Assembly (NCBI GenBank): GCA_945897795.1
Contig: CAMDFT010000015.1
Span: forward strand, 1-47,201
Direction: 5' to 3'
Origin: Limnohabitans sp. Rim8
GTDB taxonomy: Bacteria; Pseudomonadota; Gammaproteobacteria; Burkholderiales; Burkholderiaceae_C
DNA length: 47,201 nucleotides
The position numbers and the translations under genes were made by a program. Under the pieces are notes generated by a model, which did not search any database, was not told the origin of the DNA, and saw only the letters and a program-made list of their open reading frames with translations. This document shows, piece by piece, positions 26,679-35,151 of this stretch (position 1 is the stretch's first letter; the number at the start of each line of letters is the position of its first letter).

Positions 26679-27848
26679 ATGTTGAAAAAATGGCTGAGCG
26701 ATGCGTCCCTGTCCACGGTCGTTGCTGGCTTTGTGGCCGTGCTGGTGGGGTTCACCAGTTCGGCGGTCATTGTTTTTGCGGCTGCACAGGCCTTGGGCGC
26801 CAACGAAGCGCAAACCGCTTCCTGGATGTGGGCCTTGGGTTTGGGCATGGGCGGCACCAGCTTGGTGTTGAGCCTTTGGTACCGGCAACCGGTGTTGACC
26901 GCTTGGTCAACGCCCGGTGCGGCGGTGTTGGCGGTGACGCAGGGCGTGACCTTGCCGGAAGCCACGGGGGCCTTCATCGTGAGCGCTTTGCTCATCATGG
27001 GGGTGGGTTACAGCGGTCTGTTTGAGCGGTGGATGGCGCGCATTCCCTTGGCTTTGGCCAGTGCCTTGCTGGCGGGGGTTTTGGCCCGCTTTGCTTTGGA
27101 TGCGGTGGGGGCTGTCGGCCAAGCGCCGGTCTTGGTGCTCACCATGGCGGCTGCGTACCTGTTGGGGCGTCGGTATTTTCCCCGATGGGCCGTGCCTGGT
27201 GTGCTGGCCGTTGGCGTGGCGGTGGCGGCCTTGCAGGGTCAATTGAATGCGGCCCAGATTGCCTGGGCTTGGGCCACGCCGGTGTGGGTGTCACCCGAGT
27301 GGCGTTGGGGCGCCATGGTCAGTGTGGCCTTGCCGCTTTTCATCGTGACCATGGCCTCGCAAAACTTGCCGGGCGTGGCGGCGCAGCGCAGTGCGGGTTA
27401 CAGCACGCCGATTTCGCCCGTGATCGGGGCCACCGGATGCGTGACCTTGCTGTTGGCCCCCTTTGGCGGGTATGCGCTCAATTTGGCCGCCATCACAGCA
27501 GCCATTTGCATGGGCCGTGAAGCGCATGCTGATCCCGCGCGCCGGTACACGGCCTCTGCGGCGGCCGGCATTTTTTACATTCTTTTGGGCTTGGCCGGTG
27601 CCTCGATTGTCAGTTTGCTCGCCGCCTTCCCCAAGGCACTGGTGTTGGCCGTTGCCGGATTGGCCTTGGTCAGCACCATCGCGTCGAGCCTGTCCACAGC
27701 CATGAAAGACGAGGGCCACCGTGATGCGGCTTTGCTGACTTTTCTGGTGACCCTTTCGGGCCTGAGCATCGCGGGGGTGGGGGCGGCTTTTTGGGGCCTG
27801 CTGGCGGGCATCGTGGCACTTTGGGCCTTGTCTCCGCGCAAAGCCTGA
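26679..27848 (+). CDS. benE: BenE-family benzoate:H+ symporter
   Basis: A 389-residue membrane protein with about 12 hydrophobic helices. Family landmarks are G-F-V-A-V-L-V-G-F-T-S-S near the N-terminus, A-W-S-T-P-G-A-A in helix 3 and a cluster of conserved residues around Q-N-L-P-G and P-F-G-G-Y-A-L-N-L-A-A-I-T-A-A-I. BenE proteins import benzoate or related aromatic acids. No benzoate-degradation genes are in the window; the neighbouring amidase could in principle release an aromatic acid, which is speculation. It is convergent with the FAD dehydrogenase gene, 32 bases between stops. Confidence 0.88.
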   Translation: MLKKWLSDASLSTVVAGFVAVLVGFTSSAVIVFAAAQALGANEAQTASWMWALGLGMGGTSLVLSLWYRQPVLTAWSTPGAAVLAVTQGVTLPEATGAFIVSALLIMGVGYSGLFERWMARIPLALASALLAGVLARFALDAVGAVGQAPVLVLTMAAAYLLGRRYFPRWAVPGVLAVGVAVAALQGQLNAAQIAWAWATPVWVSPEWRWGAMVSVALPLFIVTMASQNLPGVAAQRSAGYSTPISPVIGATGCVTLLLAPFGGYALNLAAITAAICMGREAHADPARRYTASAAAGIFYILLGLAGASIVSLLAAFPKALVLAVAGLALVSTIASSLSTAMKDEGHRDAALLTFLVTLSGLSIAGVGAAFWGLLAGIVALWALSPRKA

Positions 27849-27880
27849 AGCGGCTTTGCCTGAGACAACGCCCCTGGGCC

Positions 27881-29308
27881 TCACATCGAGAAAATCTTCC
27901 CCGGGTTCATGATGTTGTGCGGGTCCAGCGCCCGTTTGATGGTGCGCATCATGTCGACTGCGCCTTCGCCGGTTTCGGTGCGCAAAAAGTCCATCTTGTG
28001 CAGGCCAATGCCGTGCTCGCCGGTGCAGGTGCCGCCCAAGCGCAGCGCCCTGTTGACCAGTTGCTGATTTAATGCTTCTGCGGTTTCGCACTCCTCTGGG
28101 TTGTTCGGGTCGATCAGGTAGCCGAAGTGGAAGTTGCCGTCGCCCACATGGCCCACGAGGAAGTAGGGGATGCCGCTGGCATCGGTTTCCGTGATGGAGT
28201 CGAGCAGGCAATCGGCCAGGCGGCTGATGGGCACGCAGGTGTCGGTGCTGATGGCGCGGCAACCGGGCCGGCTTTGTACGGCAGCAAAGTAGGCGTTGTG
28301 GCGGGCCGTCCACAGGCGGGTGCGCTCTTCGGGGGTGGTCGCCCATTCAAACGAATTGCCACCAAACTCGCTGGCGATCTCTTGCACCGTCTCGGCTTGC
28401 TCTTTCACGCCTGCGGGTGAGCCGTGAAACTCCATCAGCAACATGGGCTCTTCGCGCAGGCCCAGCTTGGCGTAGGCATTGACCATGCGCACGCTGTTGT
28501 GGTCCAGCAATTCCACCCGTGCGATCGGCACGCCCAGCTGAATGGTTTGGATCACTGTGCGCACCGCTGCTTCGATGCTGGGGAAAGAGCAAATGGCCGC
28601 CGAGATGGCTTCTGGCAAGGGGTACAGGCGCACGGTGACTTCGGTGATGACGCCCAGCGTGCCTTCGCTGCCCACCATCAGGCGGGTCAGGTCATAACCC
28701 GCGCTCGATTTTTTGGCGCGGGTGCCGGTGCGGATGATTTCACCCGAGGAGGTGACCACTTCCATGGCCAACACGTTCTCGCGCATGGTGCCGTAACGCA
28801 CGGCGTTGGTGCCGCTGGCCCGCGTGGCGCTCATGCCGCCAAGGGTGGCGTCCGCACCCGGGTCGATCGGGAAGAACAAGCCGGTGGATTTGATCTCTTC
28901 GTTCAGTTGCTTGCGCGTCACGCCCGGCTGCACCGTGACCGTCAGGTCTTCGGCATTGATGGACAGCACTTTGTTCATGCGCATCAGGTCGATGCTGATG
29001 CCGCCTTGCACCGCCAGCAAATGGCCTTCAAGCGACGAGCCCACGCCAAAGGGAATGACGGGCACTTTGTGCTCGGCGCATAGCTTGACCGCGTCGGCCA
29101 CATCTTGCGTGCACTCGGCAAACACCACCGCGGCCGGGGGCGGCACATGGGTGAAGGCCGATTCGTCGCGCCCGTGCTGCTCGCGCACGATCATGGCCGT
29201 AGAGAAGTTGCCACCAAAGCGGGCCTTCAGGGCGGCCAAAAAGGCTTCGGGCACGTCGCGTTGCGAGATTTCGGGGGCCAGGTGGGCGGCGGGTGTGGGG
29301 GCGTTCAT
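27881..29308 (-). CDS. FAD-linked D-lactate / 2-hydroxyacid dehydrogenase
   Basis: A 475-residue flavoprotein with the PCMH-type FAD-binding domain (P-F-G-V-G-S-S-L-E-G-H, 86-96; later G-S-E-G-T-L-G-V-I-T) and the FAD-linked oxidase C-terminal domain ending in G-E-H-G-I-G-L-H-K (430-438). Length and motifs fit the D-lactate dehydrogenase (cytochrome)/GlcD-like group, which passes electrons to the respiratory chain. ATG 29308 with GGAG upstream is chosen. The same frame stays open to 30052 but there it is only the reverse shadow of the adenosyltransferase gene. A decayed copy of its C-terminal motif lies at 26456-26510. Confidence 0.9.
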   Translation of the reverse strand: MNAPTPAAHLAPEISQRDVPEAFLAALKARFGGNFSTAMIVREQHGRDESAFTHVPPPAAVVFAECTQDVADAVKLCAEHKVPVIPFGVGSSLEGHLLAVQGGISIDLMRMNKVLSINAEDLTVTVQPGVTRKQLNEEIKSTGLFFPIDPGADATLGGMSATRASGTNAVRYGTMRENVLAMEVVTSSGEIIRTGTRAKKSSAGYDLTRLMVGSEGTLGVITEVTVRLYPLPEAISAAICSFPSIEAAVRTVIQTIQLGVPIARVELLDHNSVRMVNAYAKLGLREEPMLLMEFHGSPAGVKEQAETVQEIASEFGGNSFEWATTPEERTRLWTARHNAYFAAVQSRPGCRAISTDTCVPISRLADCLLDSITETDASGIPYFLVGHVGDGNFHFGYLIDPNNPEECETAEALNQQLVNRALRLGGTCTGEHGIGLHKMDFLRTETGEGAVDMMRTIKRALDPHNIMNPGKIFSM

Positions 29309-29436
29309 GGGGTATCTCCAGTGGTGGCGGGGCATGGCCGCCAGACGTGTGAATGCGCAGTTTACGCCGCAAACAATGGCCTTGCTGTCCTTTGTCAGAC
29401 AAGTTGCAGCCACTTGGCCGACAATCACACACCGTT

Positions 29437-29460
29437 GTAGGAGCCCACCCCTGTGGGCGA
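29437..29460 (+). repeat. REP-like element, copy 1
   Basis: GTAGGAGCCCACCCCTGTGGGCGA: a G-x-AGGAGC head, a GCCCAC/GTGGGC stem with a four-base loop, and a GCGA tail. It shares head, stem and tail with copy 2 at 32306-32329. It lies in the gap upstream of the adenosyltransferase gene. Confidence 0.65.
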
Positions 29461-29507
29461 TTTTCCTGATCCTGCACACTTGAGTGAACAAAAAAGAGAG
29501 CAACACC

Positions 29508-30074
29508 ATGGGCAACCGACTCACACAAATCGCCACCCGCACCGGCGACAACGGCACCACCGGCTTGGGCAACAACCAGCGTGTGTCCAAAAACAGCTTG
29601 CGCGTGCACGCCATGGGCGAGGTGGACGAGCTGAACTCCAACATGGGCGTGTTGCTGTGCGAAGACATGCCTGCCGACGTGCGCGAGGTGCTGGTCGAGG
29701 TGCAGCACCAGCTGTTCAACCTGGGCGGCGAGTTGTCGATTCCCGGCTTTGAGTTACTCAAGGAAGAGGCCGTCGCGGCCCTGGACGAGGCCCTCGAAAA
29801 GTACAACGCCCAGCTGCCCAAGCTCGAAGAATTCATCTTGCCTGCCGGCACACGGGGTGCATCGCAGGCCCATGTGTGCCGCACCGTGGCGCGTCGCGCC
29901 GAGCGCGCTTGCGTGGCCCTGGGCAACGAAGAAGCCCTGAACGACACGCCGCGCCAATACCTCAACCGTTTGTCCGATTTGATGTTCGTGTTGGCCCGCG
30001 TGCTCAACCGCATGAACGGCGGCGATGACGTGTACTGGAAGAGTGCCCGCATGCAAAAAGACCCGGCAGCCTGA
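29508..30074 (+). CDS. cob(I)alamin adenosyltransferase, PduO type
   Basis: A 188-residue enzyme that transfers the adenosyl group of ATP to cobalamin, making coenzyme B12. The ATP-binding N-terminal motif T-R-T-G-D-N-G-T-T-G-L-G (10-21), the V-D-E-L-N-S segment (39-44) and the conserved helix with R-x(3)-R-R-A-E-R-A are present. ATG 29508 is used; a GTG at 29484 would add eight residues. The coenzyme serves enzymes such as methylmalonyl-CoA mutase, none of which is in this window. No B12 riboswitch is recognisable upstream. Confidence 0.93.
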   Translation: MGNRLTQIATRTGDNGTTGLGNNQRVSKNSLRVHAMGEVDELNSNMGVLLCEDMPADVREVLVEVQHQLFNLGGELSIPGFELLKEEAVAALDEALEKYNAQLPKLEEFILPAGTRGASQAHVCRTVARRAERACVALGNEEALNDTPRQYLNRLSDLMFVLARVLNRMNGGDDVYWKSARMQKDPAA

Positions 30075-30133
30075 AGGTTCAGGGGCTGTCACCTAGGTGC
30101 ACATTTCAGGGTTGATGCGCATGACAGCGGGGC

Positions 30134-32254
30134 ATGGCCGCTGATACGCTGCAACGCATGAACACCGTGACACGACCCTCCGCTTCTGCCCCTTATCTGC
30201 CCCAGATCAGGCTGTACCAAAACTGGCTGCGCGACCAGCGCGGGCTGAGTTTTGACACCTACAACGACCTCTGGCGTTGGTCGGTGACCGAGCTGGATGC
30301 TTTTTGGCAAAGCATTTGGGATTACTTTGATTTTCAGTCCCCCACGCCGCACACGGCGGTGCTGTTGAACAACGTCATGCCTGGGGCCAAGTGGTTCCCG
30401 GGAGCCCAGACCAATTACGCGCACCAGGTGTTTCGGCATGTAAAGCCCGCTCATGAAGCGGGTTTTTTGGCGGTCATCAGCCACAACGAAAAAGGCCTAC
30501 GCCGCGAAATGACCTGGCCTGAGCTGCGACGCCAAGTCGCCGCCATGGCCTTGCACTTGCAGGCCCAAGGCGTGCAGCCGGGGGACCGGGTGGCGGCGTA
30601 TCTGCCCAACATCCCCGAGGCCATGGTGGCGTTTTTGGCCACCATCAGCGTGGGCGGCGTGTGGAGCATTTGCGCGCCCGACATGGGCACCCACGCCGTG
30701 CTTGACCGCTTCAAACAGATCGAGCCCAAGGTGTTGATTGCGGTGGATGGCGTGAGCTACGGCGGGCGCGACTTTGACCGCATGCTTGTGGTGCAAGAGC
30801 TGCGCGATGCGCTGCCCAGCGTGCGACACGTCATCGTGCACGACAACCTGGGCACGTTGGACCTGGCCCAATGCGACGTGGGCGCCAGCGTGCAGATGTC
30901 GGCCATCACGGCGCGAGACGATGCCGCTGTGCGGGCTTTTGAGCCCATGTGGTTGCCCTTTGACCACCCGCTGTGGATCGTTTATTCCAGTGGCACCACG
31001 GGTTTGCCCAAGCCCATCGTGCATGGCCACGGCGGCACGGTGATCGTGGCGCTGGCCAACAAAATTTTGCACAACGACATCGGCTGCAGCTACCAACCCA
31101 ACAGCTGGGGCGAGCGCTTCCATTGGTACAGCTCCACTGGCTGGGTCATGTGGAACGCGCAGGTGGCGGGCTTGCTGAATGGCGTGACCTGTGTGATTTA
31201 TGACGGTAACCCTGGCGGCAGCAAAGACAACCCCGACTGGGGCATTTTGTGGCGCATGGCGGCGCAAGAGAAGGTGAGCTTTTTCGGCGCGGGCGCGGCC
31301 TTTTTTGCCAACTGCCAAAAGGCGGGCGTGGACATCATGCGTTGCGGCGACCTGTCTGCGGTGCGCTCCCTGGGCACCACCGGATCGCCCTTGTCGCCCG
31401 AGACCCAAAGCTGGGGCACGGCGCAATTTCAGGCCATCGGCACCGACATCTGGTGGTGCAACATCTCGGGCGGCACCGACTTTGCGGGGGCCTTTTTGGG
31501 CGGCCACCGCGAGCTGCCACAAGAGCCCGGCGTCATGCAGTGCCGCGAACTGGGCTGCGCGGTCGAGGCCTGGAACGAAGCGGGCGAGCCCGTGTTGGGC
31601 GAAGTGGGCGAGCTGATCTGCGCGCAGCCTATTCCGTCCATGCCGCTGTACTTTTGGAACGACAAGGACAACGCCCGCTACCTGGCCAGCTATTTTGAGA
31701 TGTACCCCGCAGGCCACGGCCGCCAACCCGGCGGTGGCAACGGCTCGGCCAGCATGGGCGGCGTGTGGCGGCATGGCGACTGGCTGCGCATTGGCGATAC
31801 CCAAGGCGTGGGCGAAGGCTGCGTGATCTTTGGCCGCAGCGACGCCACCATCAACCGCTACGGCCTGCGCATGGGCACCAGCGAGCTGTATAGCGCGGTC
31901 GAAGCCCTTCCCGAAGTCATGGACTCGATGGTGGTGGACCTGGAGTATCTGGGCAAAGAAAGCTACATGCCGCTCTTTGTGGTGCTGCGCCCGGGTACGG
32001 CGTTTGACGACGCGATCAAGGCCAAACTCAACAACGCCATCAAGGTGGCGCTCAGCCCGCGCTTCATTCCGAATGAAATCTTCCAGGTGGCTGAGATCCC
32101 GCGCACCTTGTCCGGCAAAAAACAAGAACTGCCGATCAAGAAACTCATGCTGGGTCAGCCGCTGGAAAAGGTCGTCAACCGGGACGCCATGGCCAACCCG
32201 GGGTGTCTGGATTGGTATGTGGACCTGGCCAAAGTGCATTTGGCCAAGGCCTAA
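30134..32254 (+). CDS. acetoacetyl-CoA synthetase (acetoacetate:CoA ligase)
   Basis: A protein of about 700 residues of the adenylate-forming (acyl-CoA synthetase) superfamily. The ATP-binding motif Y-S-S-G-T-T-G-L-P-K-P-I-V-H is near residue 287 and the C-terminal lysine region S-G-K-K-Q-E-L near residue 660. The N-terminal W-F-P-G-A-Q-x-N-Y motif and overall length fit acetoacetate-CoA ligase better than acetyl-CoA synthetase. It would activate acetoacetate for polyhydroxybutyrate or ketone use. The start is uncertain: ATG 30134 or 30158, neither with a good ribosome-binding site. An intrinsic-terminator-like hairpin lies inside the gene at 30446-30468. Confidence 0.88.
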   Translation: MAADTLQRMNTVTRPSASAPYLPQIRLYQNWLRDQRGLSFDTYNDLWRWSVTELDAFWQSIWDYFDFQSPTPHTAVLLNNVMPGAKWFPGAQTNYAHQVFRHVKPAHEAGFLAVISHNEKGLRREMTWPELRRQVAAMALHLQAQGVQPGDRVAAYLPNIPEAMVAFLATISVGGVWSICAPDMGTHAVLDRFKQIEPKVLIAVDGVSYGGRDFDRMLVVQELRDALPSVRHVIVHDNLGTLDLAQCDVGASVQMSAITARDDAAVRAFEPMWLPFDHPLWIVYSSGTTGLPKPIVHGHGGTVIVALANKILHNDIGCSYQPNSWGERFHWYSSTGWVMWNAQVAGLLNGVTCVIYDGNPGGSKDNPDWGILWRMAAQEKVSFFGAGAAFFANCQKAGVDIMRCGDLSAVRSLGTTGSPLSPETQSWGTAQFQAIGTDIWWCNISGGTDFAGAFLGGHRELPQEPGVMQCRELGCAVEAWNEAGEPVLGEVGELICAQPIPSMPLYFWNDKDNARYLASYFEMYPAGHGRQPGGGNGSASMGGVWRHGDWLRIGDTQGVGEGCVIFGRSDATINRYGLRMGTSELYSAVEALPEVMDSMVVDLEYLGKESYMPLFVVLRPGTAFDDAIKAKLNNAIKVALSPRFIPNEIFQVAEIPRTLSGKKQELPIKKLMLGQPLEKVVNRDAMANPGCLDWYVDLAKVHLAKA
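30446..30468 (+). terminator. terminator-like hairpin inside the acetoacetyl-CoA synthetase gene
   Basis: CCCGCT (30446-30451) pairs with AGCGGG (30457-30462), with loop CATGA, followed directly by six T's. It has the form of a textbook intrinsic terminator but lies about 300 bases inside an intact coding sequence, where it is read as K-P-A-H-E-A-G-F-L. Function is untested. Confidence 0.45.
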
Positions 32255-32305
32255 GCTGGCTCCCCTTGCGCCAGACACCGTAGCGAACGCGGGTTTGGTG
32301 TTTTC

Positions 32306-32329
32306 GCAGGAGCCCACCCCTTTGGGCGA
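32306..32329 (+). repeat. REP-like element, copy 2
   Basis: GCAGGAGCCCACCCCTTTGGGCGA. It matches copy 1 (29437-29460) at all but two or three positions and has the same stem-loop plan. Confidence 0.65.
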
Positions 32330-32383
32330 AACGATGCTCGCACACCACCAAGATCGTATTCAGACCTGTCACAGGCACTTTTG

Positions 32384-32449
32384 GCGACTTTTATTCAGTA
32401 CTTTAAAATAAAGTCGCGACTAAATCACAAAATACTTTAAAAAAGTCGC
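32384..32449. promoter_or_regulatory. repeated GTCGC/GCGAC boxes upstream of the AAA/DUF4143 gene
   Basis: GCGACTTTTATT (32384-32395) is an imperfect inverted copy of AATAAAGTCGC (32407-32417). The block TACTTTAAAA plus AAGTCGC occurs at 32399-32417 and again at 32433-32449. The last copy ends 12 bases before the start codon at 32462. The AT-rich repeats look like a promoter with an operator; the binding protein is unknown. Confidence 0.5.
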
Positions 32450-32461
32450 AAAATAGCGGTC

Positions 32462-33592
32462 ATGAAACGCTACCTTGATGACCGTGTGCAGGCCGATCTG
32501 GCCCACAAAATGGTATTCCTCACCGGCCCGCGCCAGGTGGGCAAAACCACGCTCAGCCGCCAACTGATGGCGCAGCAAGGCGGCCATTACCTGAACTACG
32601 ACGTGCCAGCCGACCGGGCCCTCATCCTGAAACAGCGTTGGAGCCCCCAAGCGCCTTTGCTGGTGCTGGATGAAATTCACAAAATACCCGACTGGAAAGC
32701 CTGGCTCAAAGGTGTTTACGACGGCAAACCCGCCACCCAGCAACTGCTGGTCACGGGCAGCGCCCGCATGGACACCTTCCGGCAAAGTGGAGAATCGCTG
32801 GCGGGGCGTTTTTTCGGTCTGCGACTGCATCCCCTGTCGGTACGCGAATGGTGTGAGCAAACCGGGGCCAAACCCGATGCTGCGCTGACCCATCTGCTAG
32901 AACGCGGCGGCTTTCCTGAGCCCTGCTTGGCCCCAGACAACGAACAAGCCGAGCGCTGGCGCAGGCAGTACTTTGATGGCCTGGTGCGCAACGACGTGCT
33001 GGAGTTTTCTCGCATCCAGGAGGTCAACGCCATCCGCCTGTTTGCCCAAATGCTGCGCTCGCGAGTGGGCTCGCCCCTGTCGCTGGCCAGCATGGCGCGC
33101 GACTTGGCCGTGTCACCCGTCACGCTCAAGAAATACCTCGACATATTGGAAGCGCTTTTCATTGTCTTTGTGGTGCGACCTTGGCATGACAACATCGCCC
33201 GCGCGGTGTTGCAAAGCCCCAAGGTCTACTTTTATGACACTGGCCTGGTCGAAGGTGACGAAGGCCTGCGCTTTGAAAACCTGGTGGCCACTGCTTTGCT
33301 CAAGCATGTGCAATGGCAGCACGATGTACAGGGCAAAGAGACCGGACTGCACTACATCCGTACCAAAGACGGGGCCGATGTGGACTTTGCTTTGAGCGAA
33401 AAAAACCAGCTCACGCAGCTGGTGGAATGCAAGTTGTCTGATGAAAAACCGCACCGCGCATTGCAACGCTTTGCGCTGGAAAAAGCGCCGGTTCAGGCTG
33501 TGCAGGTGGTTCGCAATGCGCGGCATGGCTACACCCTGGGCGATATCCAGATCGCGGTAGCGCACGAATTTCTGAGCGGTTTGGCGGCTTGA
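32462..33592 (+). CDS. AAA-14 ATPase with DUF4143 domain
   Basis: A 376-residue protein of the AAA_14/DUF4143 family. Walker A is G-P-R-Q-V-G-K-T-T (22-30), Walker B is L-L-V-L-D-E-I (66-72), and a sensor motif V-T-G-S-A-R lies near residue 100. The C-terminal DUF4143 part carries F-Y-D-T-G-L, R-F-E-N-L-V-A and V-E-C-K, the last resembling a PD-(D/E)xK nuclease-like fold. Cellular function of the family is unknown, and it is often found in accessory DNA with patchy distribution. It follows repeat boxes and a REP-like element and precedes a HipA-type kinase gene, so this stretch looks like an accessory insert. Confidence 0.9.
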   Translation: MKRYLDDRVQADLAHKMVFLTGPRQVGKTTLSRQLMAQQGGHYLNYDVPADRALILKQRWSPQAPLLVLDEIHKIPDWKAWLKGVYDGKPATQQLLVTGSARMDTFRQSGESLAGRFFGLRLHPLSVREWCEQTGAKPDAALTHLLERGGFPEPCLAPDNEQAERWRRQYFDGLVRNDVLEFSRIQEVNAIRLFAQMLRSRVGSPLSLASMARDLAVSPVTLKKYLDILEALFIVFVVRPWHDNIARAVLQSPKVYFYDTGLVEGDEGLRFENLVATALLKHVQWQHDVQGKETGLHYIRTKDGADVDFALSEKNQLTQLVECKLSDEKPHRALQRFALEKAPVQAVQVVRNARHGYTLGDIQIAVAHEFLSGLAA

Positions 33593-33628
33593 GGGCGTGA
33601 GCCCAGGAACCCACCTAGCCCGGGAAAA

Positions 33629-33742
33629 ATCCATTCAATGAACTTCCTGATAGTTACAAAACTCTGAAAAAATCCATTGCATTACAAGCACTTGAATACG
33701 CTGTATGATTGAAATAACTATTCAGATATCCATTCTATGAAC
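33629..33742 (+). promoter_or_regulatory. promoter and repeat boxes upstream of the HipA-type gene
   Basis: ATCCATTCAATGAAC (33629-33643) recurs with one change as ATCCATTCTATGAAC (33728-33742), the second copy spanning the start codon; a partial copy AATCCATTGC lies between them. A possible promoter is TTACAA (33682-33687) and TATGAT (33704-33709) with 16-base spacing. The flanking repeats suggest autoregulation by the HTH domain of the gene product. Confidence 0.5.
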
Positions 33743-35068
33743 CCCGCCGACACCCTGATCGTGATCCTGCGACGCCACAATGGCCATGCCAGCAGCCCCG
33801 AGCTGCAGGCGCAGCTGGGCGTGAGCCAGCCCACGGTTTCGCGCCTGCTGGCCCCATTGTTGGCATCGGGCCAGGTGGTCAAGGTCGGCGCTGCCAGGGC
33901 GCAACGTTATTTGTGGCCACGCGATGTGCCGGGTGTGGGGCGGCAGGTGCTCATCCACCAGGTGCTGCCCAGTGGTGAGCTGCAAAACTTTGGCACCTTG
34001 TATCCGCTGGCCGGAGGCGGCTTCTGGATGGAAGAAGTCGACAAGGCCCATGGTCGCAGTGAGTTTCACCTCAGCTTGCCTTGGTTCTTGATGGACACCC
34101 GCCCCCAGGGTTTTCTGGGGCGCGCTTTTGCGCAAGCCCATGCCGAGCTGGCCTTGCCCTCGCATCTGGCGCATTGGAGCGATGACCACATCTTGCTGGC
34201 GTTGGTGCGTGCCGGTGAAGACTTGCCCGGCAACCTGCTGATCGGCAGCGCCTCGCTTGACCGCTACCTGGCCCTGCCGCCAAGCCGCAGTGCCGCCCCG
34301 GCGGTGACAGACCCTGTTCTAGACTACCCCCGTCTGGCCTTGCAAGCTCTGGGCAACGCCGCCCCTGGCTCCAGCGCGGGCGGCGAGCAACCTAAGTTTT
34401 GTGCGGTGAACGATGGCGTGCCCGTGCTGGTCAAGTTCTCGCCAGCAGGCCATTCTCCGGCCGACCAGCGCTGGCGCGACCTGCTGGTGTGCGAGGCGCT
34501 GGCACTGCAAACCTTGCAAGCCGCAGGCATTGCCGCTGCACAGACCGACATCGTGCAGGCGGGTGGCCGCGTCTTTTTGCAAAGCCGCCGCTTTGACCGC
34601 ACGTTGCAGGGTCGCGTGGGCATGGTGTCTTTGGAGATGTACGACGCGCACTACATTGGCATCGGCTCGCAATGGGCGGCCACCGCCATGCAAACCGGCC
34701 GCGCAGGCGCAGAAAAACTGAGCGCTGCCGACATCCAGACCCTGTGCCTGCTCGATGCCTTTGGTGCCCTGATCGCCAACACCGACCGTCACCACGGCAA
34801 TGTGTCCCTGCTACTGCACCTGCACCGCTGGCAACTGGCCCCTGCCTACGACATGCTGCCCATGTTTTACGCGCCGGTGGCGGGCGAAGTGGTGCAGCGC
34901 GACTGGGCCAGCCAGCGGCCACGGCCCAATGCCCACACCTTGGGCTTATGGCCGCTGGCGCGGGAGTTGGCGGTGCGGTTCTGGCAACGCGCAGCGGCGG
35001 ATCAGCGAATCAGTGACGCATTTCGCGAAGTGGCGCATGTCAATCATGGGTTGGTGACCCGGCTTTAA
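33737..35068 (+). CDS. HipA-type serine/threonine kinase with N-terminal HTH (YjjJ/HipH-like)
   Basis: A 443-residue protein, the same length as E. coli YjjJ (HipH). Residues about 5-48 form an HTH (Q-L-G-V-S-Q-P-T-V-S-R-L-L). HipA kinase motifs follow: G-G-E-Q-P-K (215-220) for nucleotide binding, R-R-F-D-R, the catalytic loop N-T-D-R-H-H-G-N (348-355) and the metal-binding Asp372 in Y-D-M-L. All look intact. No separate hipB antitoxin gene is adjacent, so DNA binding and kinase are in one chain. HipA kinases phosphorylate tRNA synthetases or related targets and slow growth; the target here is unknown. A strong terminator follows. Confidence 0.88.
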   Translation: MNPADTLIVILRRHNGHASSPELQAQLGVSQPTVSRLLAPLLASGQVVKVGAARAQRYLWPRDVPGVGRQVLIHQVLPSGELQNFGTLYPLAGGGFWMEEVDKAHGRSEFHLSLPWFLMDTRPQGFLGRAFAQAHAELALPSHLAHWSDDHILLALVRAGEDLPGNLLIGSASLDRYLALPPSRSAAPAVTDPVLDYPRLALQALGNAAPGSSAGGEQPKFCAVNDGVPVLVKFSPAGHSPADQRWRDLLVCEALALQTLQAAGIAAAQTDIVQAGGRVFLQSRRFDRTLQGRVGMVSLEMYDAHYIGIGSQWAATAMQTGRAGAEKLSAADIQTLCLLDAFGALIANTDRHHGNVSLLLHLHRWQLAPAYDMLPMFYAPVAGEVVQRDWASQRPRPNAHTLGLWPLARELAVRFWQRAAADQRISDAFREVAHVNHGLVTRL

Positions 35069-35096
35069 TCAACCTGTTCAAGCTTGGATGGACAAA

Positions 35097-35137
35097 AAAA
35101 CGGCGTGCCGCTCTCGCGTGCACGCCGTTTTCTTTTG
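35097..35137. terminator. bidirectional terminator between the HipA-type gene and dapD
   Basis: Bases 35097-35108 pair with 35120-35131 as a perfect 12-bp stem (GGCGTGC core), flanked by an A-run before and T-rich sequence after. It separates two convergent genes and can work on either strand. Confidence 0.9.
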
Positions 35138-35151
35138 AGCGGAACCCGAAA

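Noticed and set aside
27881..30052. Single 723-codon frame on the minus strand joining the FAD dehydrogenase to upstream sequence
   Set aside because: The part beyond 29308 is the reverse shadow of the adenosyltransferase gene; homology begins at M-N-A-P-T-P.
33737..35068. Classical two-gene hipBA toxin-antitoxin module
   Set aside because: No hipB-like gene precedes it; the upstream gene is an AAA/DUF4143 ATPase, and the HTH is fused to the kinase.
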